Shown: positions 1 to 5,887 of the stretch, in pieces
Numbering within the stretch: position 1 is the stretch's first letter
Layout: each line of letters opens with the position of its first letter
Translations under genes and position numbers: made by a program
Notes under the pieces: model-generated
Database searches by the model: none
What the model was told of the DNA's origin: nothing
What the model saw: the letters and a program-made list of their open reading frames with translations, nothing else
NCBI GenBank assembly: GCA_003646715.1
Contig: QMLL01000088.1
Location: forward strand, 1-7,077
Direction: 5' to 3'
Length of the DNA: 7,077 nt
Source: Deltaproteobacteria bacterium
Lineage (GTDB): Bacteria > Desulfobacterota > Syntrophobacteria > B119-G9

Positions 1-69
1 CGGATCCCGCAGCTATTTTTTTGGTAAAGTAAGCGGATCAACTTCCTGAGATAGAAATAGATGCAGGAC

Positions 70-107
70 AGCCGGATTGCCTCCATGGGTAATCCGGTTT
101 TGTTTTT
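70..107 (+). terminator. Intrinsic terminator-like hairpin with T-rich tail (terminator or attenuator)
   Basis: The arms CCGGATT (72-78) and AATCCGG (91-97) are a perfect inverted repeat. Pairing continues inward through 79-90, 80-89, 81-88 and 82-87, leaving the four-base loop CCAT at 83-86, and outward through 71-98 and 70-99. That makes about 13 continuous pairs including three G-T wobbles. It is followed at once by TTTTGTTTTT (98-107). This is the classical form of a Rho-independent terminator on the + strand. It could end an upstream gene whose tail lies in bases 1-50; three forward frames reach stops by base 49 and I cannot tell which, if any, is coding. Because only about 30 bases separate it from the next start codon, it could instead act as a leader attenuator of that gene. 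Confidence 0.7.
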
Positions 108-126
108 GGGTGAGATTTATTGAAGA

Positions 127-134
127 GGGAGGAG
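127..134 (+). promoter_or_regulatory. Ribosome binding site that decides the start at 137
   Basis: The purine run GGGAGGAG sits 2 to 9 bases before ATG 137 and contains GGAGG at 128-132. The reading frame also opens at a TTG at 77, but that codon lies inside the terminator-like hairpin, has no Shine-Dalgarno sequence, and would add 20 residues in front of a perfect signal peptide. ATG 137 is therefore the start. Confidence 0.85.
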
Positions 135-136
135 CC

Positions 137-784
137 ATGAAGAGAATATTATTGGTATTATTATTGGTTGGTTTGGTAGGTTTTGTTTTTTCTGTCAATT
201 CTTACGGGTGTGTATGTTCTGATTTATCTGGGTGGCATTATGGTGGTGATGTATCGACTGTGGGTTGTGCCAAGGTTCTTGGTGATGATGGTGCAAGCTG
301 GAGTTATTTGTATAGATTCATGCCTGAAGGAAAGGGGACTTATCGACTTTCTTTTGATTTTAAGAACGAGATTTCGAGTGTAGCGCATCGGGGTCCTGAC
401 TTTGATTTTTTTGACACCTTTTATGCTACTGTTTATTTTACGAATAGCTGTTCTAGGTTTGACCTTGAAAACTGTTCTTGTGGTTATGCTCTTTCTCTTT
501 TTGACCTGAATTATGAGGGGCCTGATCTCTATCATGGAACTGTTTCCCAGAGTGCAAGGGGAGATGACTGGCTGCATTTTGACGTGGTTTTTGTAAATTA
601 CTTCCATAAGATTATTCCTACCTTTGAGCTTTTTGACATGAATAATATTGAAGGTGACAGCAGAGTGTTAATAGCAGATCTTTCCATTTCTCAGGTTCCG
701 ATTCCTGGAACTATTTTTTTGTTGGGCGCAGGTTTGGCTGGTCTTTTTGGTATACGAACCAGAAATAAACCGAATCAGATCTAA
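137..784 (+). CDS. Exported protein with PEP-CTERM-type (VPIPG) sorting signal
   Basis: This 215-residue protein is probably an envelope or extracellular-matrix protein sorted by an exosortase. Residues 2-20 form a Sec signal peptide (KR followed by a run of L, V, I, G and F). The mature part is rich in aromatic and acidic residues and looks all-beta, like the jelly-roll domains common in PEP-CTERM proteins. It has six cysteines (25, 27, 44, 105, 113, 115) that could form disulfides. The C-terminus has the tripartite sorting signal: VPIPG at 187-191, a hydrophobic segment to about 205 (TIFLLGAGLAGLFG) and basic residues R207, R209 and K211. VPIPG replaces the canonical VPEP; such VPxPG versions are known from the family. 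No catalytic motif is visible. The gene is rich in T by eye. It lies 68 bases before the giant gene with no terminator between, so cotranscription is plausible. The precise function is unknown. Confidence 0.88.
   Translation: MKRILLVLLLVGLVGFVFSVNSYGCVCSDLSGWHYGGDVSTVGCAKVLGDDGASWSYLYRFMPEGKGTYRLSFDFKNEISSVAHRGPDFDFFDTFYATVYFTNSCSRFDLENCSCGYALSLFDLNYEGPDLYHGTVSQSARGDDWLHFDVVFVNYFHKIIPTFELFDMNNIEGDSRVLIADLSISQVPIPGTIFLLGAGLAGLFGIRTRNKPNQI
695..781 (+). other. PEP-CTERM-type C-terminal sorting signal (VPIPG variant)
   Basis: Residues 187-215 of the preceding protein form the signal: VPIPG, about 14 hydrophobic residues rich in L, G and A, then a short tail with two arginines and a lysine. In known PEP-CTERM proteins this region is recognised and cut by an exosortase (EpsH/XrtA family) in the inner membrane. 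Here P190 and G191 stand where the canonical motif has E and P around its cleavage region, so a variant exosortase may be used. No exosortase gene is present in the window. Confidence 0.8.
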
Positions 785-852
785 ATTGATTTTTGCGCAG
801 ACATCACATTTGCTCTCATTCCTTAAAAAATGACAATCTCTGAGAGGTTAAC
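785..852 (+). other. Short intergenic gap without a terminator
   Basis: These 68 bases separate the first two genes. I see no inverted repeat followed by T residues and no convincing -35/-10 or sigma-54 (-24/-12) promoter. The sequence GAGAGGT at 842-848, ending four bases before ATG 853, is the ribosome binding site of the next gene and favours that start over the in-frame ATG at 862. The gap is compatible with the two genes being one transcript. Confidence 0.55.
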
Positions 853-3800
853 ATGAAATTCATGGTATCAAATGGGCGAAGGAAGCTTACGGGCATATTA
901 GTGAGTTGTATTCTACTGATATGGGTAATTCTATTGAGCAGCATTTATCATCGGGGGATATGTGCTGATCGGGTAGGAGTGGATCAGTACGTATCGGTGA
1001 CTACTTCTGATGAGAGATCCACGCTTGATAGGGTAACAAGGATTCTTACGAGCACGGCCAAGGTAACGATTACGAACATTTCTGATAAAGTTATCCTTTT
1101 TCCGTTTCATGCTGTGATTAACATAAATGGGACTTCATATGAGAATGTTGCGATGCCTGAGGCTTTAGGTGGTAGTGGTACTGGGCCTTATGGGAAGTAT
1201 TATTATGAATGGGCAGATAGTAGCACGGTACAGGTTGCTTCGGATTATGGGAAGGACGACTGTTCTGGTGGGTGTGCTAGTGATTTTGATAAAGACGGTG
1301 ACGTGGATGGTAGTGATCTTGCCATGGCTTCGAGAGGGGGAAAGCTTAGGCCGGGGCAGAGCATTAATTTCAGGATTAAATTTCAAAGGCAGGCAACGAT
1401 AAATTTCTCCTATAACATACAATGTTTTGGGAGTCTATCGACCGGAAATCTCATCCCGGTAGCGGATGCCGGTCAAGATAGAACATATTTGCTGGGTGAG
1501 GGGCAAACAGAAATATCCGTGAATCTAGATGCCAGCGGATCCCATGATCCGGACGGAACCATAACTCAGTATAAATGGACCGGAATCCCAAATCCTGATG
1601 ACGTTGTTCGACCAACGGTGGTCCTTTCCGAGGGTGTGCATGTTTTTTCACTTATTGTTACCGACAACACTGGTGCGGAGAGCACCCCTGATCAGGTAAC
1701 TATCATAGTCAGGAGATCTGGAGCTCAGGATGTGCATCCTCCCGTGCTGTCGGTTGGAGAAACAACCTATACTATTAACGAAGGTGGTTCTCCTCTTACA
1801 ATTGAGGTTTCTGCTTCAGATCCGGATGGAGACAGTGTTGTTCTATCTGCTTTTCCGAAACTCAGAAATGCCACTTTTTCGACTACTTCTGGTACTTATG
1901 CGACAGGGACTTTTACTTTTGAACCTGACTATGATCAGAGTGGCATTTACATAGTGGCGTTCAAAGCAAAGGATCCTTTGGGACTAGTCGATGAAAAAGT
2001 GGTTCAAATAACCGTAAATAATGTGAATAGAGCGCCGATATTATCTGTACCTGCCTCAGTGGAAGTGGATGAGGGTTCCCTTATAACGATACCCGTAAAA
2101 GCCTCTGACCCGGATGGTGAACTACTTGCCTTGTCTGCAGTTCCCCTTCCGGCTAACGCCATATTTGTTCCGAGTACCGGGTCAATTACCTTTGCTCCTG
2201 ATTTCAATCAAGCTGGTACCTACAATGTAGAGTGTAAGGCCAGTGACGGTAAGGAGGATGTAACCGACCAAATAGAGATTACGGTAAAAGATGTTTCTGG
2301 TGGTACTGGAGAACCTCAACAACTTATCTTGAATGTGAACCCAGTTGAAAGTCCAACTCTTCTTTCATCAGCCAGAATTACAGGTACCGTAAATACAAGT
2401 CAAACCCCTGCGGCTCGGAAAATAACATCTGCGTTGATTAATTCGGTTGTACCATCAACTGCTGAACAGGGGAAAACTTTGGATGTGGTGATCACGGGTC
2501 AGGATAGCGGCGATTTTGCTACGCATTTTGAACAAGCGCTTAGCAGCGTTTCATTCGGTGAAGGAATAATGGTTAACTCTGTCACAGTTAATTCGTCAAC
2601 AGAACTGGTAGCGAACGTAACTATCACTCCAGATTCACCTGTTGGTGTTAGAGGAATTACTGTAGTAACCAATGACGAGACAGCAATATCGCTTGTAGGG
2701 TTTAATGTTACTCGCGGTAGGACTCGTGTTACTGGGACAGTTGTTGATCCCGATAGTGGTCAACCGTTGAGTAATGCTCTGGTTACCATCCAAGGGACTT
2801 CTATGAGTACTACCACAGATACAAATGGTGTGTTTTCGTTTTCTGACGTTCCTTCAGGTAACTATACCCTCGTAATCAATACACCAAATCATCAGCTGAT
2901 TGTAATGGATGTAAATCCTACAACAGGAACTACCGTTGATGTTGGGACGATAGAAACCAAGTCTCTTGTTTATGATCCATCATCAGCACCATCCGTTTCA
3001 CTTGTGAGTGTCCTTGGTAGAGGGGCTTCCAATCTCGACTGTCGTAAAAAGCGCCAAGAAATCAAACAAATGATTGTTGATACTATGCTCCTCTTAGGAG
3101 GAAGTGGCGAGGTGGGAGTTCTGGATGCGTATGGTAATCAGCTTCATCCGGAAGTTACCGGAAATGGTGTGCTCAGTCTTTCTGACGAAGGAGCAGATTT
3201 CATTGCAATGAAAATGCAGCGTGATGAGATATATTCGCTGGCTGATTTGCTTGAAGGGGTCTCAGAAGCGTTTGAATGGGGTGGTGACGGAGTTGCTCTC
3301 ACCTTGTTGGAATGGTTAAACGGACTTCAGGAACTTGTCAACCAAGCTTGGGCTGATCCCACCAACCCTGAGAATCTGCCCCTCCTAGTAATATTTAATC
3401 AAGGCAATAGTTTGACGTTGGAAGCTCCAAAATTGAAACCGTATACACGGCTTAATGCTCTTCAGGCGTTTCTTTTCTGTACTGGTCTATACGGAGCAAT
3501 GGAATATGTGAAACCACCTGACAATACCGGATTACTACAAAGAACCATCCACTTTGCTTCTGACTTTCTTATTCGGAACGCCTATGCAGGACCAGCCACT
3601 AGCTGTATTAATCGTTCTAAGTACAATAGATACTGGAGAGGATTTTTTGACACAAGAAGCTCCTGGCCTCTTACTCGTCTCAGAGGGGATATTTCAAAGT
3701 TAAATTTTGCCATTGGGTTCATAACAGCCACAGCAGTTTCATCTGCTTCAGTGGTTGGTCCCTTGGTTGGTACGATGTTGTATGGAACGATGGTTCCGGA

Positions 3801-5733
3801 TATGGCTGCGGTTTTCAGTACAGCCTGGTCTATGGCTCACATTCCGGAACCTCCCAAAATTATCCAAGCAAAACTGAATAAGGTCACCGGTCAAGTTGAA
3901 GTTCTTTTTAAGCCTAGTCCGAGCGAACAAGAAGGTTATGATTGGCTTTACACGCTATGTTATTTTGAGTCTCCTGATTCCCCGCCAACCTTTAAGACGG
4001 CATATCAGATTGGTGGCTGGGCTCTGGAAGATCTCGGTTCTGGTGAAAGACTGATATTTGATGATGAGCCTCCTGAAAAAGGGACGGGGTATTATGCCAT
4101 GACGGTGACAAGACAACCGGAACACTCACGCACATTAGAAGGTCCAATTTTGCCTTTCTGGGCGATTGCTCATGGCTCGGCCGTTACTGACGAGTACTTA
4201 TGGCACATTCGTACAACCAGAGGTATAACTAGCGATTGGTCTGATCCTTTCCTTTATTCGACCGAGGAAGGACCTGAAATCGAAAATATTGATGCATTAT
4301 ATGTTCATACATCTGGTTATTCGAGGTTTGCTTTTGTAAGTGACACAAGAAACGGTGCAATCTGGATTCATCGTCTTGATTCTCCTTCAGGTGAAGATGA
4401 AACGCATGCGACTTTCAATTCTTGGACTGGCTTGGACACCAGTAAAGGGCTTGCGCCTGTTTGGCATATTGATGTCGGTTTTAAAGAGCCAGGTCAAAAA
4501 GGGCTTGCCATGGATGACCAAGAAAACCTCTATACTGAAAATTCGGCTTCAGACATGCTTTTCGGGGGACGCATTTTCAAATTTCCTCTCGAAGGTGGCA
4601 AGATTTTTGTCGGTAGCATAAACTACTTTTCCAGGATGCTTTCTTTTGCTCATCCAACCTCCGCTGGTCCGATGGATTTTGGCCCTGAGCCAGAACATCT
4701 CGATACCACGAAACCGGAATACTTATATATCTGGGACAACTTGGCTGGTTCTGTGAAAGCCGTTCCTGTCCATGAAGAGAACGACCCATTCCACCGCGTC
4801 GGACACGTTTTCGTTAGTTCGATTAGCGATCATGGCCCTGTGATAGATATGCAATGGCAAAACAAGCGACTTTTCTTATTGCAGAGTGATCGCATAGTAG
4901 AAGTTATACGCCAGCAAAACCCGACAACAGGTACATGGGAAACTGTCTCCGTATTTCACCAAATATACCCTGATCCGGCAAGTTCCTTTATGCCTGGTGG
5001 TCTGGCAGTTTGTCCTTGTCTTGATAATCTTCCCGATTTTTGTGAAGACCAAGAGCGCCGATTTCTCATTACGGACAACACTAACGGCCGTGTGCTCCAG
5101 GTCAAGACTTCCGTAAGTGGCGAATTTGTAAATTCAATAACATTACTGGAAGGACTTGACCATCCTGGAGATATTGATCTTGGCTCCGATGGAACGGTCT
5201 TCGCTTTGGTTAATGGCAACAGTGTTCGACATTATTACACAGGACTTACCGGTAAGGTTGTGGATCTTGATGGTAATCCCTTGGGCGGAGCCAAAGTGAC
5301 TATTAGCGGAGACATGTTGAAGGAAATTGTTACCACTACAAATGCAGAGGGAATCTTTTCGGCATTTGATTTAACCAAACCTCCTCGGTCAGACGATACA
5401 GTGGTAGTAACTATCAGTTACAATGGTGAAACAATGCAACGTGCTCTCTTTCTCGAACAAAACTGCCAAGGCTACCGGACTATTGTTTTTGATCCAGAAC
5501 CCGAGAAAGGGATACTTTCGGTGGATATTCAACCTCCAGAGATCGCTAGTGAAGCTATGTGGTCTATTGGTAGCGGAGGACAAAATCTGCAATCGAACAT
5601 GTCACTAAGTGTGGCCCCAGGACGGTACCATGTTTCTTTCACACCTGTGGAAGGATGGATTACGCCGGACGATGTATGGGTGCCCATTGAGCCTGGTTCA
5701 CAGGTTAGAGTCAGGGTAGAGTATAGGAAATAA
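853..5733 (+). CDS. Giant secreted multidomain protein (EF-hand/dockerin loop, PKD, cadherin-like, IPT, carboxypeptidase-regulatory-like, beta-propeller)
   Basis: This 1626-residue protein is exported. Residues 9-38 form a signal peptide (basic GRRK, long hydrophobic core, likely cut near CA|DR at 38). The approximate order of domains is as follows. Residues 41-190 are a beta-domain interrupted by a dockerin-like calcium loop at 144-155. Residues 200-287 are PKD-like (PVADAGQD, LDASGSHDPDG). Residues 297-389 and 394-480 are tandem cadherin-like repeats (SASDPDGD, KASDPDGE). Residues 524-620 are IPT/TIG-like. Residues 624-700 are carboxypeptidase-regulatory-like (VTGTVVDPDSGQPLSNALVT). Residues 705-995 are unassigned. 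Residues 1000-1130 are fibronectin-like. Residues 1140-1462 are a probable beta-propeller. Residues 1464-1548 are a second regulatory-like domain, and 1553-1624 a terminal beta-domain. There is no C-terminal anchor or sorting signal and no recognisable enzyme motif. The role is most likely extracellular adhesion or scaffolding, by inference. Domain names come from motif reading and borders are rough. Confidence 0.93.
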   Translation: MKFMVSNGRRKLTGILVSCILLIWVILLSSIYHRGICADRVGVDQYVSVTTSDERSTLDRVTRILTSTAKVTITNISDKVILFPFHAVININGTSYENVAMPEALGGSGTGPYGKYYYEWADSSTVQVASDYGKDDCSGGCASDFDKDGDVDGSDLAMASRGGKLRPGQSINFRIKFQRQATINFSYNIQCFGSLSTGNLIPVADAGQDRTYLLGEGQTEISVNLDASGSHDPDGTITQYKWTGIPNPDDVVRPTVVLSEGVHVFSLIVTDNTGAESTPDQVTIIVRRSGAQDVHPPVLSVGETTYTINEGGSPLTIEVSASDPDGDSVVLSAFPKLRNATFSTTSGTYATGTFTFEPDYDQSGIYIVAFKAKDPLGLVDEKVVQITVNNVNRAPILSVPASVEVDEGSLITIPVKASDPDGELLALSAVPLPANAIFVPSTGSITFAPDFNQAGTYNVECKASDGKEDVTDQIEITVKDVSGGTGEPQQLILNVNPVESPTLLSSARITGTVNTSQTPAARKITSALINSVVPSTAEQGKTLDVVITGQDSGDFATHFEQALSSVSFGEGIMVNSVTVNSSTELVANVTITPDSPVGVRGITVVTNDETAISLVGFNVTRGRTRVTGTVVDPDSGQPLSNALVTIQGTSMSTTTDTNGVFSFSDVPSGNYTLVINTPNHQLIVMDVNPTTGTTVDVGTIETKSLVYDPSSAPSVSLVSVLGRGASNLDCRKKRQEIKQMIVDTMLLLGGSGEVGVLDAYGNQLHPEVTGNGVLSLSDEGADFIAMKMQRDEIYSLADLLEGVSEAFEWGGDGVALTLLEWLNGLQELVNQAWADPTNPENLPLLVIFNQGNSLTLEAPKLKPYTRLNALQAFLFCTGLYGAMEYVKPPDNTGLLQRTIHFASDFLIRNAYAGPATSCINRSKYNRYWRGFFDTRSSWPLTRLRGDISKLNFAIGFITATAVSSASVVGPLVGTMLYGTMVPDMAAVFSTAWSMAHIPEPPKIIQAKLNKVTGQVEVLFKPSPSEQEGYDWLYTLCYFESPDSPPTFKTAYQIGGWALEDLGSGERLIFDDEPPEKGTGYYAMTVTRQPEHSRTLEGPILPFWAIAHGSAVTDEYLWHIRTTRGITSDWSDPFLYSTEEGPEIENIDALYVHTSGYSRFAFVSDTRNGAIWIHRLDSPSGEDETHATFNSWTGLDTSKGLAPVWHIDVGFKEPGQKGLAMDDQENLYTENSASDMLFGGRIFKFPLEGGKIFVGSINYFSRMLSFAHPTSAGPMDFGPEPEHLDTTKPEYLYIWDNLAGSVKAVPVHEENDPFHRVGHVFVSSISDHGPVIDMQWQNKRLFLLQSDRIVEVIRQQNPTTGTWETVSVFHQIYPDPASSFMPGGLAVCPCLDNLPDFCEDQERRFLITDNTNGRVLQVKTSVSGEFVNSITLLEGLDHPGDIDLGSDGTVFALVNGNSVRHYYTGLTGKVVDLDGNPLGGAKVTISGDMLKEIVTTTNAEGIFSAFDLTKPPRSDDTVVVTISYNGETMQRALFLEQNCQGYRTIVFDPEPEKGILSVDIQPPEIASEAMWSIGSGGQNLQSNMSLSVAPGRYHVSFTPVEGWITPDDVWVPIEPGSQVRVRVEYRK
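1282..1317 (+). other. Dockerin/EF-hand-type calcium-binding loop in the giant protein
   Basis: Residues 144-155 read DFDKDGDVDGSD, with acidic side chains at loop positions 1, 3, 5, 7, 9 and 12 and glycine at position 6. This is the textbook EF-hand/dockerin calcium loop. Leucine and alanine follow, as in dockerin repeats. Only one copy is present, whereas a cellulosomal dockerin has two, and it follows two cysteines (C137, C141) that could form a small disulfide loop. It appears to be an insertion in the N-terminal beta-domain rather than a free dockerin. Confidence 0.8.
1450..1713 (+). other. PKD-like domain region of the giant protein
   Basis: Residues 200-287 begin IPVADAGQDRTY and contain the segment LDASGSHDPDGTITQYKW, then end in FSLIVTDNTGAES followed by a VTIIV strand. 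These are the hallmark strands of PKD domains (the N-x-P-x-A-x-A-G start, the D-x-D-G turn and the W after a Y/K). PKD domains are Ig-fold spacers or ligand-binding modules in secreted and surface proteins. The usual first N is shifted (NLIPVADAG). Confidence 0.85.
1741..2292 (+). repeat. Two tandem cadherin-like/Ig-like protein repeats
   Basis: Residues 297-389 and 394-480 share one pattern: a proline-led start (PPVLSV, APILSV), a turn (INEGG, VDEGS), ASDPDGD or ASDPDGE, an LSA strand, TFTFEPDYDQSG against SITFAPDFNQAG, then KAKDPLG or KASDGKE, and a final VQITV or IEITV strand. The protein repeat is obvious, but the DNA copies have diverged, so this is an old duplication and not a recent copy event. 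Such DPDG-bearing repeats are cadherin-like or He_PIG-like Ig folds that often bind calcium. Confidence 0.82.
2722..2952 (+). other. Carboxypeptidase-regulatory-like (Ig-fold) domain, copy 1
   Basis: Residues 624-700 contain VTGTVVDPDSGQPLSNALVT, then TTDTNGVFSFSDVPSGNYTL and a closing strand. This is the transthyretin-like carboxypeptidase regulatory pattern (G-x-V-x-D-x-x-x-G-x-P-L-x-x-A-x-V, then T-D-x-x-G-x-F-x-F-x-x-V-P-x-G-x-Y-x-L). In secreted bacterial proteins the fold acts as a structural module and is not catalytic. A second, looser copy lies at residues 1464-1548. Confidence 0.88.
2965..3837 (+). other. Unassigned central region of the giant protein
   Basis: Residues 705-995 match no domain I can name. 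By eye the first part is mostly helical (RKKRQEIKQMIVDTMLL, YSLADLLEGVSEAFEWG, ALTLLEWLNGLQELVNQAW), unlike the beta-rich flanks. A long small-residue hydrophobic stretch at about 951-981 (NFAIGFITATAVSSASVV and on) could be a membrane-inserting helix or a buried core. Cysteines occur at 729, 876 and 918. It sits between the first regulatory-like domain and the fibronectin-like and propeller part, so it could be the functional payload of the protein, but this is only a positional argument. Confidence 0.6.
4270..5238 (+). other. Probable beta-propeller region of the giant protein
   Basis: Residues 1140-1462 show several diverged blades of NHL/SMP-30 type: IDALYVHTSGYSRFAFVSD, KGLAMDDQENLYTEN, PEYLYIWDNLAGSVKAV, VIDMQWQNKRLFLLQSDRIV, GGLAVCPCLDN with RRFLITDNTNGRVLQV, and GDIDLGSDGTVFALVNGNSV. 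Each has the pattern of hydrophobic strand, D or DN turn, and a small R/V-containing strand. About six blades can be counted. No catalytic residues can be fixed, so a protein- or glycan-binding propeller is the simplest reading. The blade count and borders are uncertain. Confidence 0.6.
5242..5496 (+). other. Carboxypeptidase-regulatory-like domain, copy 2
   Basis: Residues 1464-1548 contain LTGKVVDLDGNPLGGAKVTI, then TTTNAEGIFSAFDL and a strand-rich tail. The pattern is the same as in copy 1 (G-x-V-x-D-x-x-G-x-P-L-x-x-A-x-V; T-x-A-x-G-x-F) with a longer insertion before the last strands (KPPRSDDTVVVTISYNG). It links the propeller to the C-terminal domain. Confidence 0.82.
5509..5724 (+). other. 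C-terminal short beta-domain of the giant protein
   Basis: Residues 1553-1624 run from GILSVDIQPPEIASEAMWSI through APGRYHVSFTPVEGWITP to a final RVRVEYRK strand. The layout (L-x-V-x-I-x-P, a W in the second strand, G-x-Y-x-V-x-F-x-x-V-x-G-W-x-T-P, ending in an aromatic strand) resembles a small repeat domain seen in secreted proteins of Desulfobacterota and Planctomycetes. The protein ends right after it, with no hydrophobic anchor. Confidence 0.6.
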
Positions 5734-5740
5734 AAAAATG

Positions 5741-5780
5741 CAAAATAGTTGATCTAGACCAAACTAACTGTTTTGTTCTG
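5741..5780 (+). terminator. Weak AT-rich stem-loop after the giant gene, possible terminator
   Basis: CAAAATAGTT (5741-5750) can pair fully with AACTGTTTTG (5766-5775), ten pairs with one T-G wobble, around a 15-base loop. The loop itself contains an imperfect palindrome around TCTAGA. The stem begins 7 bases after the stop codon. It is AT-rich and is followed only by TTCTG, so it is a poor intrinsic terminator. It may protect the 3' end or do nothing; the next gene could still be cotranscribed. Confidence 0.35.
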
Positions 5781-5875
5781 GCCCTGTAATGGACAAACGT
5801 CAAAAAGTTAGAATTTTATGAACAAGCCGAAGGAGCTTAAGATTTGGCAGAACAAGAATAGATATATCCGTTTCT

Positions 5876-5882
5876 GGGAGGG
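5876..5882 (+). promoter_or_regulatory. Ribosome binding site that decides the start at 5888
   Basis: GGGAGGG lies five bases before ATG 5888. In-frame ATGs further in (5942 and 5954) have no purine-rich element and would cut into the signal peptide core. The start at 5888 is therefore preferred, although it gives a fairly long polar n-region of about 16 residues. Confidence 0.8.
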
Positions 5883-5887
5883 TTTCT

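Noticed and set aside
1..107. Riboswitch, such as a cyclic di-GMP (GEMM) element, in the leader
   Set aside because: None of the conserved GEMM segments or other riboswitch cores I know are present; only a simple hairpin and T-run can be supported.
77..136. Longer form of the first protein starting at TTG 77
   Set aside because: The codon lies in the terminator-like hairpin, lacks a ribosome binding site, and puts 20 residues before a clean signal peptide that starts right after a strong GGGAGGAG.
13..198. Reverse-strand 61-residue reading frame
   Set aside because: It overlaps the hairpin and the start of the first gene, has low-complexity T/N/K composition and no ribosome binding site or recognisable domain.
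197..217. Lipoprotein signal in the first protein (cysteine 25 after the hydrophobic core)
   Set aside because: The residues before the cysteine are N-S-Y-G, which do not fit the lipobox; a second cysteine two residues on suggests disulfide use instead.
224..607. Reverse-strand 127-residue reading frame
   Set aside because: It is fully antisense to the first gene, whose signal peptide and sorting signal prove the + frame; the reverse product is rich in K, R, I and T without any domain pattern.
785..852. Sigma-54 promoter, as reported for some PEP-CTERM gene sets
   Set aside because: No GG-N10-GC with TGGCAC/TTGCA-like context was found here, in 5734-5887 or before base 137.
3703..3795. Transmembrane anchor in the giant protein
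   Set aside because: The stretch is hydrophobic but made largely of A, G, S, T and V with no clear charged flank, and about 640 residues of typical extracellular domains follow; it may be a buried helix, so it is only noted under the unassigned region.
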